From NCBI RefSeq assembly GCF_945859705.1, contig NC_079134.1, positions 154,167,718 to 154,231,717 of the forward strand: 64,000 bases of DNA. Direction: 5' to 3'. Every line of letters begins with the position of its first letter. The stretch's first letter is position 1. A program made the translations under genes and the position numbers. Positions 34,753-48,100 of the stretch are shown piece by piece. The stretch is from Episyrphus balteatus (lineage: Eukaryota > Arthropoda > Insecta > Diptera > Syrphidae). Below the pieces are notes generated by a model. The model saw nothing but the letters and a program-made list of their open reading frames with translations, was not told the origin of the DNA and searched no databases.

Positions 34753-36076
34753 TTCATGGATTGGTTTGGATATAAATAAAAAAAAAATATACAAAGAAAA
34801 TATAAAATTGTCATTGTCCTTAAAGAAAAAAAAAAATACAAAATAAAGATATTTTATCCTTTTGAGTAAGAGAGATCAACTCTAAAGAAGCGTGTTGATT
34901 TTTTATTTTTGGAAATATTTCTTAAGAATATTGTTTGTTTTGGTTTTTGGAATAAATCGGATAAGGAGTTTTTTTTTTGGTGTGGAATAAATCTTTTGAA
35001 TGGGTAATAAATATTTTTTGTACATAAATCTTAAGGTAATTTTTTTATTTTTGAAAAGAAAAATAATTTAGTGAAGGCCACCATGAAAAGGAATTGGAAA
35101 ATTATTAAGTTTATATGAAATATATCATGTGGAATATAATTTATTTTTTTTTTTTTTCATATACATATTTCAAAGCGCCAGAAACAAGGTTTTTCTAAAA
35201 TCGGATTAACTGTTTTTTTTGTTTTGATAAAAATAGAGAAGATAAACTACATATTGATAATAAATAAAGTTGAAAGATTAGATTTAACAAAGAATTCTGA
35301 TAGGCCAAAGGTCGTGTTTGATATTATTCTTATAAGGTTTGTAGGCTTCCAGTACTCCGTTTGGTTAGCAATTTCGGTGGGTGTTGGAAAAAAAATGTTT
35401 GTATAGTAAATTACTTCATATGAATTGACTCACATATTTATTTACTTCGTGAAATTTATAATAATTCAAGATGAAATGGAAAAATAAGAATACAAAAATA
35501 GGTGTTCACATGTATTAATGTATATATGTAGAAGTTATACTTCTTTGTCATTGACTTATTGTGGGCGCACATTAATTATAATAAACAAATTTATTGACCA
35601 ATAAAAACACTTCTTTCAAAATCCGAAGGCTCTGAAGGAAAAAAGAAAAGACAACTAACAAATAGAAACAATTGGGGTTAACAAACAGAATTGAAATAGT
35701 AACGGAGTTATGAATATTAGAGTTATGCGTGACAGAGTTTCGTGCTTTAAAGATATGAAAATCTGAAATTATAAAAACACGAAGTTATGAAAAACCAAAG
35801 TTAAAAAAAAACCAAAGTTATGAAAAACCTTTTTCCTGTTAAATAGACCAGTTTTTGAAAAAATTAATTTTCAAAAAACAATTTTGAGTTTCTTAAAAAA
35901 ATAGTTTTGGTTTATTTTTATCTATCGAAAACGACAAGACATTTTTGGATCCAGTTGTATGTTTTTGTTTAAAACCAATAAGAGCATTGAGTCATGAAAA
36001 CTAAATTATAGTTTGAATTTTTTTTCAATTTTTTTTTATTTTGAAAATAAATTTTTCAAAAAATAGTCTATTTAAT
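34753..36076. other. Convergent intergenic region, BBS4 side
   Basis: BBS4 3' UTR followed by AT-rich sequence with no gene recognised. A short run of 'gaagttatgaaaa' words repeats at about 35780-35830. Confidence 0.4.
34775..34780 (+). terminator. BBS4 polyadenylation signal
   Basis: AATAAA 23 nt after the stop codon, followed by an A-rich run; a second AATAAA near 34842 could serve instead. Confidence 0.6.
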
Positions 36077-37188
36077 TAGTCCGGTCAATTTAGACATTAG
36101 AGGTTACATTAATTCCCAGCAAGCTGAAAATTGGTAGGATTGTTGAAAATACCATCATAAATTAAATCTAAAAAGTCCTCATCGATCCGAGACCTGGAAA
36201 AAAATTTACGGGGGGTCAAAGGTCACAAAAACTGGTTTTTCACGATTTTCAGCAAAACGGTAAGTTTTATCAAAAAATTTTCAATGCAAGAATTGTAGAC
36301 CAGATCATTATATATAAAAAGTGTCATGACACTTTTTTTCCTAATACCCACCGTTTCTTAGGTATAATGATTCAAAAAGTTGAAGTAGAGTAGTAATCGT
36401 CATAATCTGGCCTAGGTATTCTGAAAAAAGAACTCCTAACTGAAAAGTTCTTGAAATTTCATTATTTTTTTAGCTTGAATTTCGTTCTTCGATGGTTAAG
36501 AATATGAGGAAAGCAAAAAAAAAAAAAATGAAAATTTTCACCATTTTTCCGATTGGGGCCCTCCTCCCGAAACCATTTCCCTGGGAATTTTTGTTTAGAA
36601 TATGTCTGAATATATACAGGGTGCGCAATAGAGAATGAAAAACCCTAAAACGGCAAATAGCTATACTTATGACTGTTCTAAAAACAGATAGAAAAAAGTT
36701 CTATAGCAACCAGTTCATAAAATATTGGCTTTTTATCGTTCAGTGTATTTTAAATTTGATCATCTCATGTTTTCGTTCACTACAACCACGAATGAAGGAA
36801 TTTTATTTATTTCTTTTTATTTATTTCTTTTTTATCATTTTCTACAGTAATTGTATAAGTACATAAACGCTTTAAAAACTGCATAGCTATTGCACATTTT
36901 CGTAAAAAAAATTTTGAAATCTGTTTTTTGATGCAAAATGTAAAAAATGTATTTTATGAAAAATTTTAAACACCTGTGGTATAAAATAAATCTATAGAAA
37001 CCTAAGTGGCCAACTTTCTTAAAAATATTCCCCCTAGACGAGAATATGTTTTCTTTTCCAGGCCTCGGATCGATGAGGACTTTTAAGATTTAATTTATGA
37101 TGGTGTTTCCAACAATCCTACCAATTTTCAGCTTGCTGGGAATTAATGTAACCTCACCCCCTTATTTTAGTCTAATTTGACCGGACTA
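36077..37188. mobile_element. Foldback element TAGTCCGGTCAA with ~130-bp arms
   Basis: Left arm starts TAGTCCGGTCAATTTAGAC; right arm is its complement ending at 37188. Shared landmarks: 'aattcccagcaagctgaaaa', 'taggattgttg', 'gtcctcatcgatccgag'. TA at both edges. Related to the ends at 12277 and 18854. No transposase seen. Confidence 0.8.
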
Positions 37189-39188
37189 AATAGCTTTATT
37201 TGAAAACATAATAAAAGAAAAGTTTTTTGATTTCCAAAAAGGTACGGCACGTTATTATTGGTGTAACCGTTGATTTTTAATATTTTGTAGTTTTTTATGG
37301 TGAAATAAAACAAATCAACTTAAGCTTCTTAACAGGAATGTTGTATGGACTAAATTCAAACAAGTAAGAATTCTAAGTCAAATAAATAACATTTGAGGCG
37401 CAGTGCCCACACCAGTAGATTTACTTTTTCCAAATTATAAATTAAACAGGCCACTGTGGTGTATACGTACTTATTTTTCTAAAAAATTATGAAACTATTT
37501 GGAAATTGCAACAACAATAGTTGGGAAGATGAAAATAAATGGTGGCTTAAAGTGGACAAACCTTGGGGAAATAAACCACAACGATAAATCAACGATTTTT
37601 ACACTAAACAAAACAAATATTTTTTTTGTGGTTTTTGAGGTGAATAAAAACTAATGCTTTAATAATTTTTAAACTAAGGGTAGGATACCAAAAATAAGAG
37701 TTGAGATAAAACTAAGCAAACAATCCACAATTTTAAACTAACGATTTCTTAGGAAAATAAAAAAAAACATATTTTTTTCGGTTTCTGACATAGGTATGTA
37801 GGTACATGGAAGATATTTTTTTATTGCACTTATGAAAAAATGGTGGAATAAAAAAAAAATGGGCTACCCCGGACTAAGGTGCAAAATACAGTCAAGTAAA
37901 AAAAAACCAATTTGTTTAAAATTCGAAAATTATTTTTTTTTAATTTAACAACTCGTTTGGGAGAAATTCAGAAACTAAAAAAAAACGAATCTACTACTGG
38001 AGGTATCTTTAATAATGACTTTCGAGAAAAAAAAACTTTTTAGACCAGAATTAAAAACTAATGAATTTAAATTTTTTAATAAAATTAATAGTCTAAGACG
38101 CTCATCGCTATACCAGTTGAGAGTTGTATTTTTCCAAAGGTAGTAACTTAAGTCTAGAGAAACAGTTCGCAAATGAGTTTTCTAGCGATATCCTGTCAAG
38201 GCATAAGGTTGCCACGCTTTATCCATAATATACCGGGAATTAAATGGCATAGTTTGTGGCCTTATAACAAATAAATGCTTTCCATTTTTTTCTGTTTTTA
38301 CGAAAAAATTCTTTCAACTTAAATGCTAAATAAATGCTAAAATAATTAAAAAAAAAACTCTTTTCTGAAGCAATCAAAAGTCATAAATTCCATATTTTTG
38401 TTATTATTTATTACTTTAGTTAACATTTTTAATGAAAATAAAGCTTATTACAAATATTTTCATATATAATTAAGTTGTTTTTAATATAAATTTCATATAC
38501 AAATTCGTTTTTTTTTTATAATACAAACATTAGTTTTTTTTTAACATACAAACATTCGACTTTGTAAGAATTTTAAATTTTAATAATTAATTAATTATAA
38601 TTTTTAGTCTTATTATTTTTTTAACAATGCAGTAATAATCATGAAAAAAAATTTCATCTATCAATATACATTTTTGGGGCTCACAAAATGTATATTGAAA
38701 TGATATTTTTATTTAAGAATTATTTATTATTATTATTATAAAAAAAAAAACATATTTCGTTGCAATAGATTATTTTATAAATTTTTTTATCTTGGAACTA
38801 CATACATGATTAATTTATAAATAAGTTATTATATTTTAAGCTTAAATTTTACTTTTTAAAGTTAGTAATAGTTTTTTTTTTTTTTTAATTTGCAATTTTC
38901 AATAAAAAATATATAATTTTTGTATTTATCAATTTTTTAATTTTTTTTTTCATATATAATGCTAAAATTTAGTTTTTAAAATTATTATTATCTCTACTTT
39001 CTTTCCTATACAATGGCACTTTCGTAATATTTTTTCCCAATTTGTATAAATTTAATTTTTATTTCAATCATTCAAATTTTATAAGTTCTCACAATAAAAA
39101 AAAAATCATTATTAAATATAAAAATAAAACTTTTTATCTACTATATTTTAAATTATTTACAAGCGAAAATAAATGTTGGCAATTTTAG
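37189..39188. other. Convergent intergenic region, GPCR side
   Basis: Very AT-rich, including the GPCR 3' UTR. No gene or element recognised. Confidence 0.4.
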
Positions 39189-42100
39189 TCAAACACACGT
39201 TGTCGTTACCCTTGTCATTCGAGTCATTTCAGCGGCTGAAAATCTTCGTTTGAAAAATAGTGACTTAAATGTTGTGCGAAATTGTTTGGACATTAAGCCA
39301 TACAAGACGAAACCAATAGCAGCATTGATTAGTGCCAGAAGATCCATTAGTTCACCAAACAAAACATAACAACGGACGAAGAAACATTTCTGCAGAATAC
39401 CACTTAGAAGACCTAGAATTCCTTGAGGGAATTCGGTAATCAGGAAAAGCATTAGTACAGCAACTAAGAGCATAGTAGTTCTGTCCGTTCGACGATCACA
39501 TTTCGCAGAACTGCAAAAATACAAAAAAGGTATTACAGTCAGCGTCAAAGTAATAGATCTGATTTTTTAAAAGTGTTCGAAAATTGATGAAAACTTACCG
39601 ACTTCCATGACCATTTAATTGAGCACCACCTTTATTTGGATTACTGTACTCTTTAAGTTTCAGTTTTCGTTTCGAGGCATCACAGAGTACTCGGACGAGA
39701 ATGAAACTAATAACTGTAAGGATGCAACATGGAAGCAGTTTAATTATAACAGAATGTATCCAAAAGTTGAAACTGCAAAGAGGAAGATGATTTCATTATT
39801 TGTATGTAAGTTGAAAGTAGTAAGCTTTGATATGACAAAATGCTAAAATAGTGGACTTACTAAAGCTAAAGGGAACCCGGCCGAACACCTTCGATTTTGA
39901 TGATTAAATAAAACACCATATTTCTGCAGCTGTAAATGACTTACTTCTAATCACTTTTTTATGAGAAAAATCAAATTCTTTTGAGTTTATTTGAGCATTT
40001 TATTAATAAAATTCGTTCAAATTTTAGATAAATCAAAGAAAAACTAAAAGTTTTCAAAAAAAGCTAAATTTTGAAAAAAAAAAAAATGTTCATACCATTT
40101 TTGGATATTTTTCCTAATTTTGAAAATTTTTAATTTTTCTTTGGTTTATCTAAAATTCAAACAATATTTATTAAAAAAAGAATTTGATTTTTCTCATAAA
40201 AAATATGGTGTTTTATTTCATCTCAAAACTTCAAACCCTCACAACAGAAAAACTGCTTGTTGAATAAGTTTGAAATTTTGCATATTAATTTGAGGTATAT
40301 TAAGCTTCAATAATTTAGCCTCAGTTTAATCTTATCACCCATAGTTATAAAAAAGCGGCACATTTTCTAAAAAAAACGGTAAAAATGAATATTTTGATAG
40401 CTTTCCTAAATTTCTCAAATCTCAAATGTAAGAAAACATTTTTACTAACAAAGTTAGCTTAATTTATTTGTAGAAAATTTAATGAAGTTTTTAAATGTGT
40501 ACTTGAATTTTCTGTAGAATGATCCGTTATTGAGATGTTGATAGTAAAAGTCAAAAGTATGGTTTTTGGTTGGATGACTGATATTTCCTTTCTAAAAATA
40601 ATGGGCACGTTCAGGAAATATTAGGGACTAGATATTTAGGCAACGTCATTTTCTGAACGGAAATTTGAGTAAATTGACTAAATTAGTTTGGATGTAATGC
40701 TATTGTCAAATTTCGAAATTTATTTAAGAATTTTACCGGTCGCATGGGTAAGACACCAAACTTCCCTTAACTATAATGAATAAATAAAATGAATTATAAC
40801 CGATAATGCACTTTTTAATTGTTTTTCACAAAAAATAAATTTAATTTTGCTAAAATAATTCTTTAATTAAAAACAATCTGCTGTCATGTTGACAAAAAAA
40901 AACTTTCCTAAATTTTTAGGGAAAATTTTCTTGCCGAACTTTCCAGTCAGCTTTCCAATAAAATTACCTAAACTGGAAGGATTTTTTTTGACAGCTGACC
41001 AATCAGAGACCGAGAAATTACCTAAATATTTAGTCCCTAACGTTTCTGAACCTGCCCAATAATCATTTTATCACTAAAAAATTTTTACACTTTTTTATTA
41101 GAAAAGTAAAAACGAAAAAAATTTTGAAAATTTTGGTTTTTGAACAGTTCCAACGATTAAGCTATTTTACCGTTAGAAATAAAATATTTTGTCATAAAAC
41201 CTAAAACAAGAGATACAGCCTATCAAAAATCACTAAAAAAAATCACGATTTTTTTCTTGTTCCCTTAATTTTTTGGGCTAGTGTATTTAAATGTTTAAAT
41301 TTGGAAAATAAAATAATAACACTGGTCTGCAAAATTTAACTTTTTTTTTCTCCTTCAAATAATTTTTTGATATTATGAAAGATTAGAATTTTCTGAATCT
41401 AAATCTGGTTTCAGAAAAATTCTATCAGGTACCATTTTTGTAAAAATGATTTTTGAAAAATGTGGATAGTTTCTAAAAAATCAACCTTTTAGATTTATTT
41501 GAACTCGTTTAAAATTAAAACAATTTGTAGCATTGCGCTCAAATTTGGAGGACTTATTACTCGTAATATGGCCTATCGATTGACACCAAATATGTCCTTT
41601 TACATTAATGTTTACTCATATTTTAAAATACTGATTTATAAAAAAAGCAAAATTATCGAAAACCTTTACTTTTTAGTAAGTCCAACATGAACAAAAACAC
41701 CTTAATTAAAGAAAATGTAAAATATCAACGCCCATTATAATTAAAAAGTCAAATATGTAAAGAAAACCATAATAAAATAGGTACATTAAACAAAATTTTT
41801 ACGTGTTTTGTAATTTTATATACTATTTATCTATTTAGAAATATCTTATTTGTAATAAACCATTCGATAAACTGCCTTGTAAAGCTTCAGATTTGTTTCT
41901 CCTAGAAACAAAAGTATACTTTTCTTAAAGTTTTTGATGTGCTGAGTTTGAATCCGAAGTCAAAAAAATTCTATCACGTGAGGATTTTAAGATATTCGCA
42001 TTAAAGTATCACAAAATCAAGTTTTTTCTTAGAAGATCTCAATAAAAACTACTATATCTCACAAATCAGAGCTGACCGAAATTTTTTGAGTTCGGATTCA

Positions 42101-45100
42101 AAATCAGCACACTAAAGTCCATTAGAAAAGTATATTTTTGTTCTAGGGAGAAAGATATATTAATTTTTAGAGATCAGTTTTTTTTATGATAAGATATGCC
42201 AAACCTACTAAACTTACTTAAATTTAGATATCTCGGAGAAGAAAAGAGATATTAAGAAGATTGAAACTGAATTTGAAAAAAAAAATAAGTTCTTTTATAA
42301 TGCCGTAACAAATTTAATTGAAAAATATTACATTATGCCAAAATATTTCTTCGAAAACAGCAAAAAAATGGGTTTTTGAGATTTTCTAACGGGAATATCT
42401 AAAAAACGTGACGTGCTAGATCGATTCTGACTTCGGATTCAGAATCAGCATACAAAAATCCTTTAGAAAAGTATAGTTTTATTTAAAGGAGGATTTCCTT
42501 GCAGACCAGTGTAATTTAAATTTTGTTTCAAAAACAAAAAGTTCCTTTAAAATAAATACTTTTTATTTTTTTTTTTATAAACTATAATACATACCTACAT
42601 TTTAAAATTCCCTTTTCTGATTACAAAACACACAAAAGAATATGGCCAGCAAAATTTAAAAATTAATTTTATTACGAACAACTTAAAAAAAAAACATGTT
42701 ATTTTTTTTTTCAAAATTCTAAATTGGAAGACCAGTTTTTGAAAAAGACCACATTTTGAAAAAGACTTTATTCAATTTACTTAATTTTTATTTTACAAAT
42801 AGGAATAAGCTTCCAGCTTTTTAAAAATGTGAATTCAAATATTGCAGGTGTTGCCGTTGTGATCAAATTGCTTCTATCGCTTAAACGATGGAAGCTAAAG
42901 AGGTTAAAGTATTTTTAATTACCGATGTTTGAAAAAAAAAATATCATCAAAATCGAGTGAAAGAAAAGAAAACCATGAGTAAGAAATTATTTGGCTTTTG
43001 TAGTGCACGAAGAAGAACCTTTAAAATAAATGTAACCAAGAGTCACAAGGTTTGGTATAGTGGAATTGATGTAGATCAAAGTTGACTACTAAGAGACTCG
43101 TGTACTAAATTAAAACCTGTGGTATGCCAACAAAGCAGAGAGTTTGAAACAAAATGTACACATCGTCGGTGAAACCAGAAAAGTGTGTAACTCCATTTTA
43201 GCAAATTTTATAGGAGAGCAAAAAAACAAAATCGTTTTGAAGGCATTTGTATGAGTTTTCATTTTTTAATTTGCTAATAAAATAAAAACTATGAACTTTA
43301 AGGGGAATCTGAGTTTAAGGAACGGTAGATATTAGGTTTGTCTAACAGATGGCATTCAAATCTAGTTTTCAAAAAATTTGGAGTTACACACTTTTCTGGT
43401 TTCACCGACGACATGTCACTCTATGTCTTACGTATAAATCGTTCAACTATTATAGGTAAGCACCTTTAAGAAATATATGGTTTTAAGCTTTGTTGTGTTC
43501 TCAAATTCTTGGAACTTCAGATAGACAAAGTAGAAATCAATCTAATATATCTACATACCTTGCTTACATCAAAAGCTCTTTTCATGGCAAAAATTCAGTA
43601 AATTTAAAAAAAGAAATAATAAGCATCATATGAAGCTTCAGGTTTTTCTTAGAAATGGAATGTCCCATAGCACAATGTTGCTAAATCAAATCTCTATCCT
43701 TTTATTAAATTTGTATATATATATTGTTCTGGTAGATGTTTCTAAACTGTAAACAACATTTTTGCATTTTTTTTTTATTTTATTAATAAGTTGCACACGA
43801 TGATGACACAACAACCATATCCTTATATATCGAATCCCTGAATGCACTTCTTCATAACTTTAATACGACAAGCACTCGAAAAATAAGAAAATTCTTAGGA
43901 AAATATTTAAAAAAGATTTCCAGATTTTCCCTGAACTATCAAGTCGCAAACATTAAATAACCACATCAACATCATCAAGATGGTTTTTCGTAGAAAAAAC
44001 AGTAGAATATTCCGATTTGAAGTGAAAAATATTTAAGTCAAAGAATCAAAACAATTTATAGTTTTATTTCTCTCCATTTAAACAGAAATAGGTCAATTTA
44101 ATTTAACGAGAAAATGATTTAGTTGGTATCTAGTTGATTCGACCTAGCCCTGATTTTTCAATCGTCAGTTAGACTATCAGATGAATAAAAACTGCCAAAT
44201 GTCAATATAAAAAAAACTTTTATTCCTAGGAATAAGCTGTATCTGAGGTTTATCTGACTATTGAAAAATTGGCCCTTAGTCGTTTAAGTTGTCATGTTTG
44301 ACGAATTTCTTGTTAGACTTTTAATCGATGGCTTTTAGATACAATTATTGCAAACTACTTACAGTCTTTATATGTTTGCCACTCCGCAGAAACGATTGTA
44401 TAAATTCTGATAAAATTTAAAGGGGTGGTTCTTATAAGCAAAATAAACATTTTGAGAATACTTTTAGAAAAATCCACCCGCTTCCACACCCACTTTTTTG
44501 TAATACATACATCAGTTTCTCTCGGCAACCCCCGGTAATTCTGTCTGTCAGTCTGTCTGTCTGTCTCAATTTCGACCTGCAGTCCGAACTACTGATGCGA
44601 TTTGCTTTTAACTTGGTAGGTAAGAGTTTTTGGTAATCCCCTGGAGGGGAAATTGAAAATTTTTTAGGATCAAATTTGTAATATGACAAAAATGAAAAAT
44701 GTAAAAATACCTACATATACTGTGGCAAATAAATTCCCACATTTGAAATTAAAAAAAAAACATTTGAGCCATTTTTAACGATACCTGCCATAGAACCATT
44801 TTCTTGATTTCTGACTCATTCTTAAACGACTAAGTCGATTTCAACGAAGCTGCAATATTAAAATGCCTTGAAATTTTCAAAAACTTGAGTTTTGGAATTT
44901 TAAAAAATTTAAAAATTAAAATTAACATTAAATTGAATAACAGCAAATACGTGCGACCCAGTCGTGCATTTTATTTCTAGTGTATTAGTTTCTCGGAAAC
45001 TTCTATATTAATTTTGGTGAAAAAAGACCTACTCGGTAGAACTGAAGCTATTTTTTAAAATGCATTTATTTATTTGTCAAACATATTACAAATATAATAA

Positions 45101-48100
45101 TCAGGCTCACCTTTTTGATTTTCGTTTCGTTAAATTTCTTAATAAAATACTGATTTTAAAAATAAAATGCAATGTACTGTACATGCTACTTCCGGTGGCA
45201 ATTTTTAATGGAAACGGAAACAATTCCGATGTTCTGAATCCAGAAAACCCCAAATCTCTTAAATCCGAAATCTCCAAAAGCCCATAATCCTGAAAATCCA
45301 AAATTCCGAAAACCCAAGATCCAGAATGGATAAAATCCCGATAATTATGAGTATTATCGGGATTTTAGCCTTTCAGTAAAACACTTTTAAAAACTTTTTA
45401 TTCAAGCTTTTAATAACCCATTTTGTAAATTAAAAAGTTTTCAGCATTCCTGAACTAAACACACTGGATATGCTCAAGTGTTCCAAGCTTCATTAACTTT
45501 CGTTAAGAAATGGCCACACAAAGGATTTTTAAGTCGAAATACACCGTTATTGTCAGTTGTTTCGTGTTTATACATATAAACTAATAAATTTATCGAATCG
45601 TTAAAAATTCAAAACGGCATACGAATAACTGAATATTATAAAAGCTGCAATAAAAGCAAATGGCGCCCAACGTGTGGCCAAAGACTTCGAGGTATACCTA
45701 CAACAAAAGAATCAAACCCCAATTTTATTGGACAGAATGTATTGTCATATTTTTAACCTATTGCAACTAAAATCGCCACTGTCTTATTTGATCATCCTAT
45801 CAAAAAGCTTTATGAAATGCCTTTGTATTTATTATCGTTAGTTTACCTCCTTTATTCTTTTATTGAAAAGGATAAAATAAAATACACAAATTGAAAAAAT
45901 ATCTTATCAAATATTATCAGCTATCTATTATTTTCTCCTGGCAAAGTTAAACTCGATGTCGATACCAATCTAAATGGGTAATATTCTTTGACCTCTTTCA
46001 AAAGCATAACAAATTGTATATATGATAACAATCTGAAGCTGGCAGTTTATTTTAGTAGCTATAAGAAAAAGTCAAGTCTATTTTTTTCAACTTCCATAAC
46101 AAAAGCCAATTTTATTTTTCATCAATATTTAATAGATATATCCGGAATTCAAAGGCGAAACCATTAGCTCAAAGTATATAGGCTTGTCTTTTACCTTTTC
46201 ATTTGACTCCTTAATGTTTAGTTACCTACCTTTTTAGAAAAAAATATAAAAATATACAAGGGTATAGAAAAGACGGAAAAATTAAATAACTTATTAGCTT
46301 GTTATTACCTTTATCTTTTTACCGATCTTATTGCCAATATCTGCCCGACCCTATACTTTTGTATTACCAAACCCTTTTACTTCTTTTGGTAACATTAGCC
46401 CATTTTAAGATATTCCCTCTTCAAATAACTTCAAAGGCTGTTGTTTGCCTGGGTAATAAAAGGCTTATGAAGGAATCTCGATATCATAATAATAAAAAAA
46501 AAAAAATACAGTCTTGTGTCAAGTAAGGCCAACTAAGTTACGTCAAGGTCTTGAACTTTGCACAGGCAAATTTATATTTTTGTTCCTGTGGCACTGACAC
46601 CCACCATTTATCTTTGTAAAAGGAAAAAAACAACTTACTTCCTTCCAACAAGAAATGAAAAATAAAATAAATTTACTTCGCTATCAGTGGCAACAGCAAA
46701 AGACAGAAAAACTTTGTAAGAATAACTCAACTTTCAACTATTCTATATTGACGACAGATGGAGCAACTTTTTCTTACGTTGCATCAAAGTCTTCATTCTC
46801 GCATGGCCACGGGTTGGATACCTTACCTAAATGTAATCAAGAAAAATCGCTGTGTAACATGCGTTGTCATTACTCACTCACCTGTATAAGGCTGTATCCT
46901 CTGTAGCATCGACATGATAAACGGTCTCTTCTCTATCGGTGAAATGTCGTTCCTTCACTTTGAATACAAAATAAGTTGGAAAACAAAGTATTGGCGAGAT
47001 GATGAATGAAAGTAGAATGGATTCACAGCAGTGCGACAACATAAATGAGGCACATGGTCCATGTGGGTGCCTGCTAATCACAAAATAGTGCAAAAATAAA
47101 AGAAAAATATTTAAGGACGTTAGTTTGGTTTGTATAGAATTTTTTAATTTTATATTTAAAGTTTAAAGTATTATATTTATATTTAAAGTTAAAAAATAAT
47201 ATGAGACAAAAAACTTTAAGGTTTTTTGTTGAATATTTTTTTAAAGGTTCGAAGTTTGTTTTATTCTGTATAAATAATCTTGTTTGAGAGCTCGCAGGTA
47301 GTTTTCTTTGAAATCAGTTAAATTTTGTTCGTGTTATTTTCCAGACCCAATTTTTTTTTTTTGATTGATTGATTTGAATGATTTAATACTTTCAATCAGC
47401 CTGTAAAATTCTATGAATTATCTTTTTGCTAAAGTTATCACATAAATAACAATTAATTTGATGATTAAAGATAAAATCGTCTTTTTCCATTTGGAAAAAA
47501 AAAAAAGAAAAACTAGGTACCTACAAAGGAGCAAATTGAAATTGAATTAATTTTCCAAATAAAATTTGCATTCGTTTTAAGTGGAAGAACATTTAATCAA
47601 GTTCGTGATAAATTCGAATAATTTTAAATGATCATTTTTACATTGGATTATTTTCATAAAAAAAATCGTTTAATTTGAGAATTTTTTTTTATTTTAATCG
47701 TAAACGAAAGAAGTGTAATATTAAGAGCCAATTTTTCAATCTTCTAATAAACAGTCAGTTAACTGTTTGACGAATAAAGTTATTAGGCTCATAAACAATC
47801 AGATAAAAACATTGAATTTTTCAATCAAGAATAATTTATTCTACAGAATAACAAAAAAAATTTGTCAAATTCAAAAATATTTAATATTAAACGTCATTTT
47901 TATTCATGATTGTTTTTGTTTTCTTGTGTTTCACTGTATTTTTTTCAAAATTCTTTCAAAACAGCTTTGATAACTGAAATAATATTTTTATTGAGATTAT
48001 TCCTTAGAATAATTTTTATTCGTCTCTGAAAGAAGCAGATAGTTTTATTCATAGGAATAAGCTATATCTGCCTGTTGGAAAATTGATTTTTTCTCTATCC

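Noticed and set aside
36669..36866. 65-aa plus-strand hydrophobic frame
   Set aside because: Lies in the loop of a foldback element and depends on T-rich repeats; no recognisable domain.
39619..39846. 75-aa plus-strand frame
   Set aside because: Shadow of the TM5 exon of the GPCR.
46655..46906. 83-aa plus-strand frame with several Cys and His
   Set aside because: Overlaps a GPCR exon on the other strand and shows no domain or start context.
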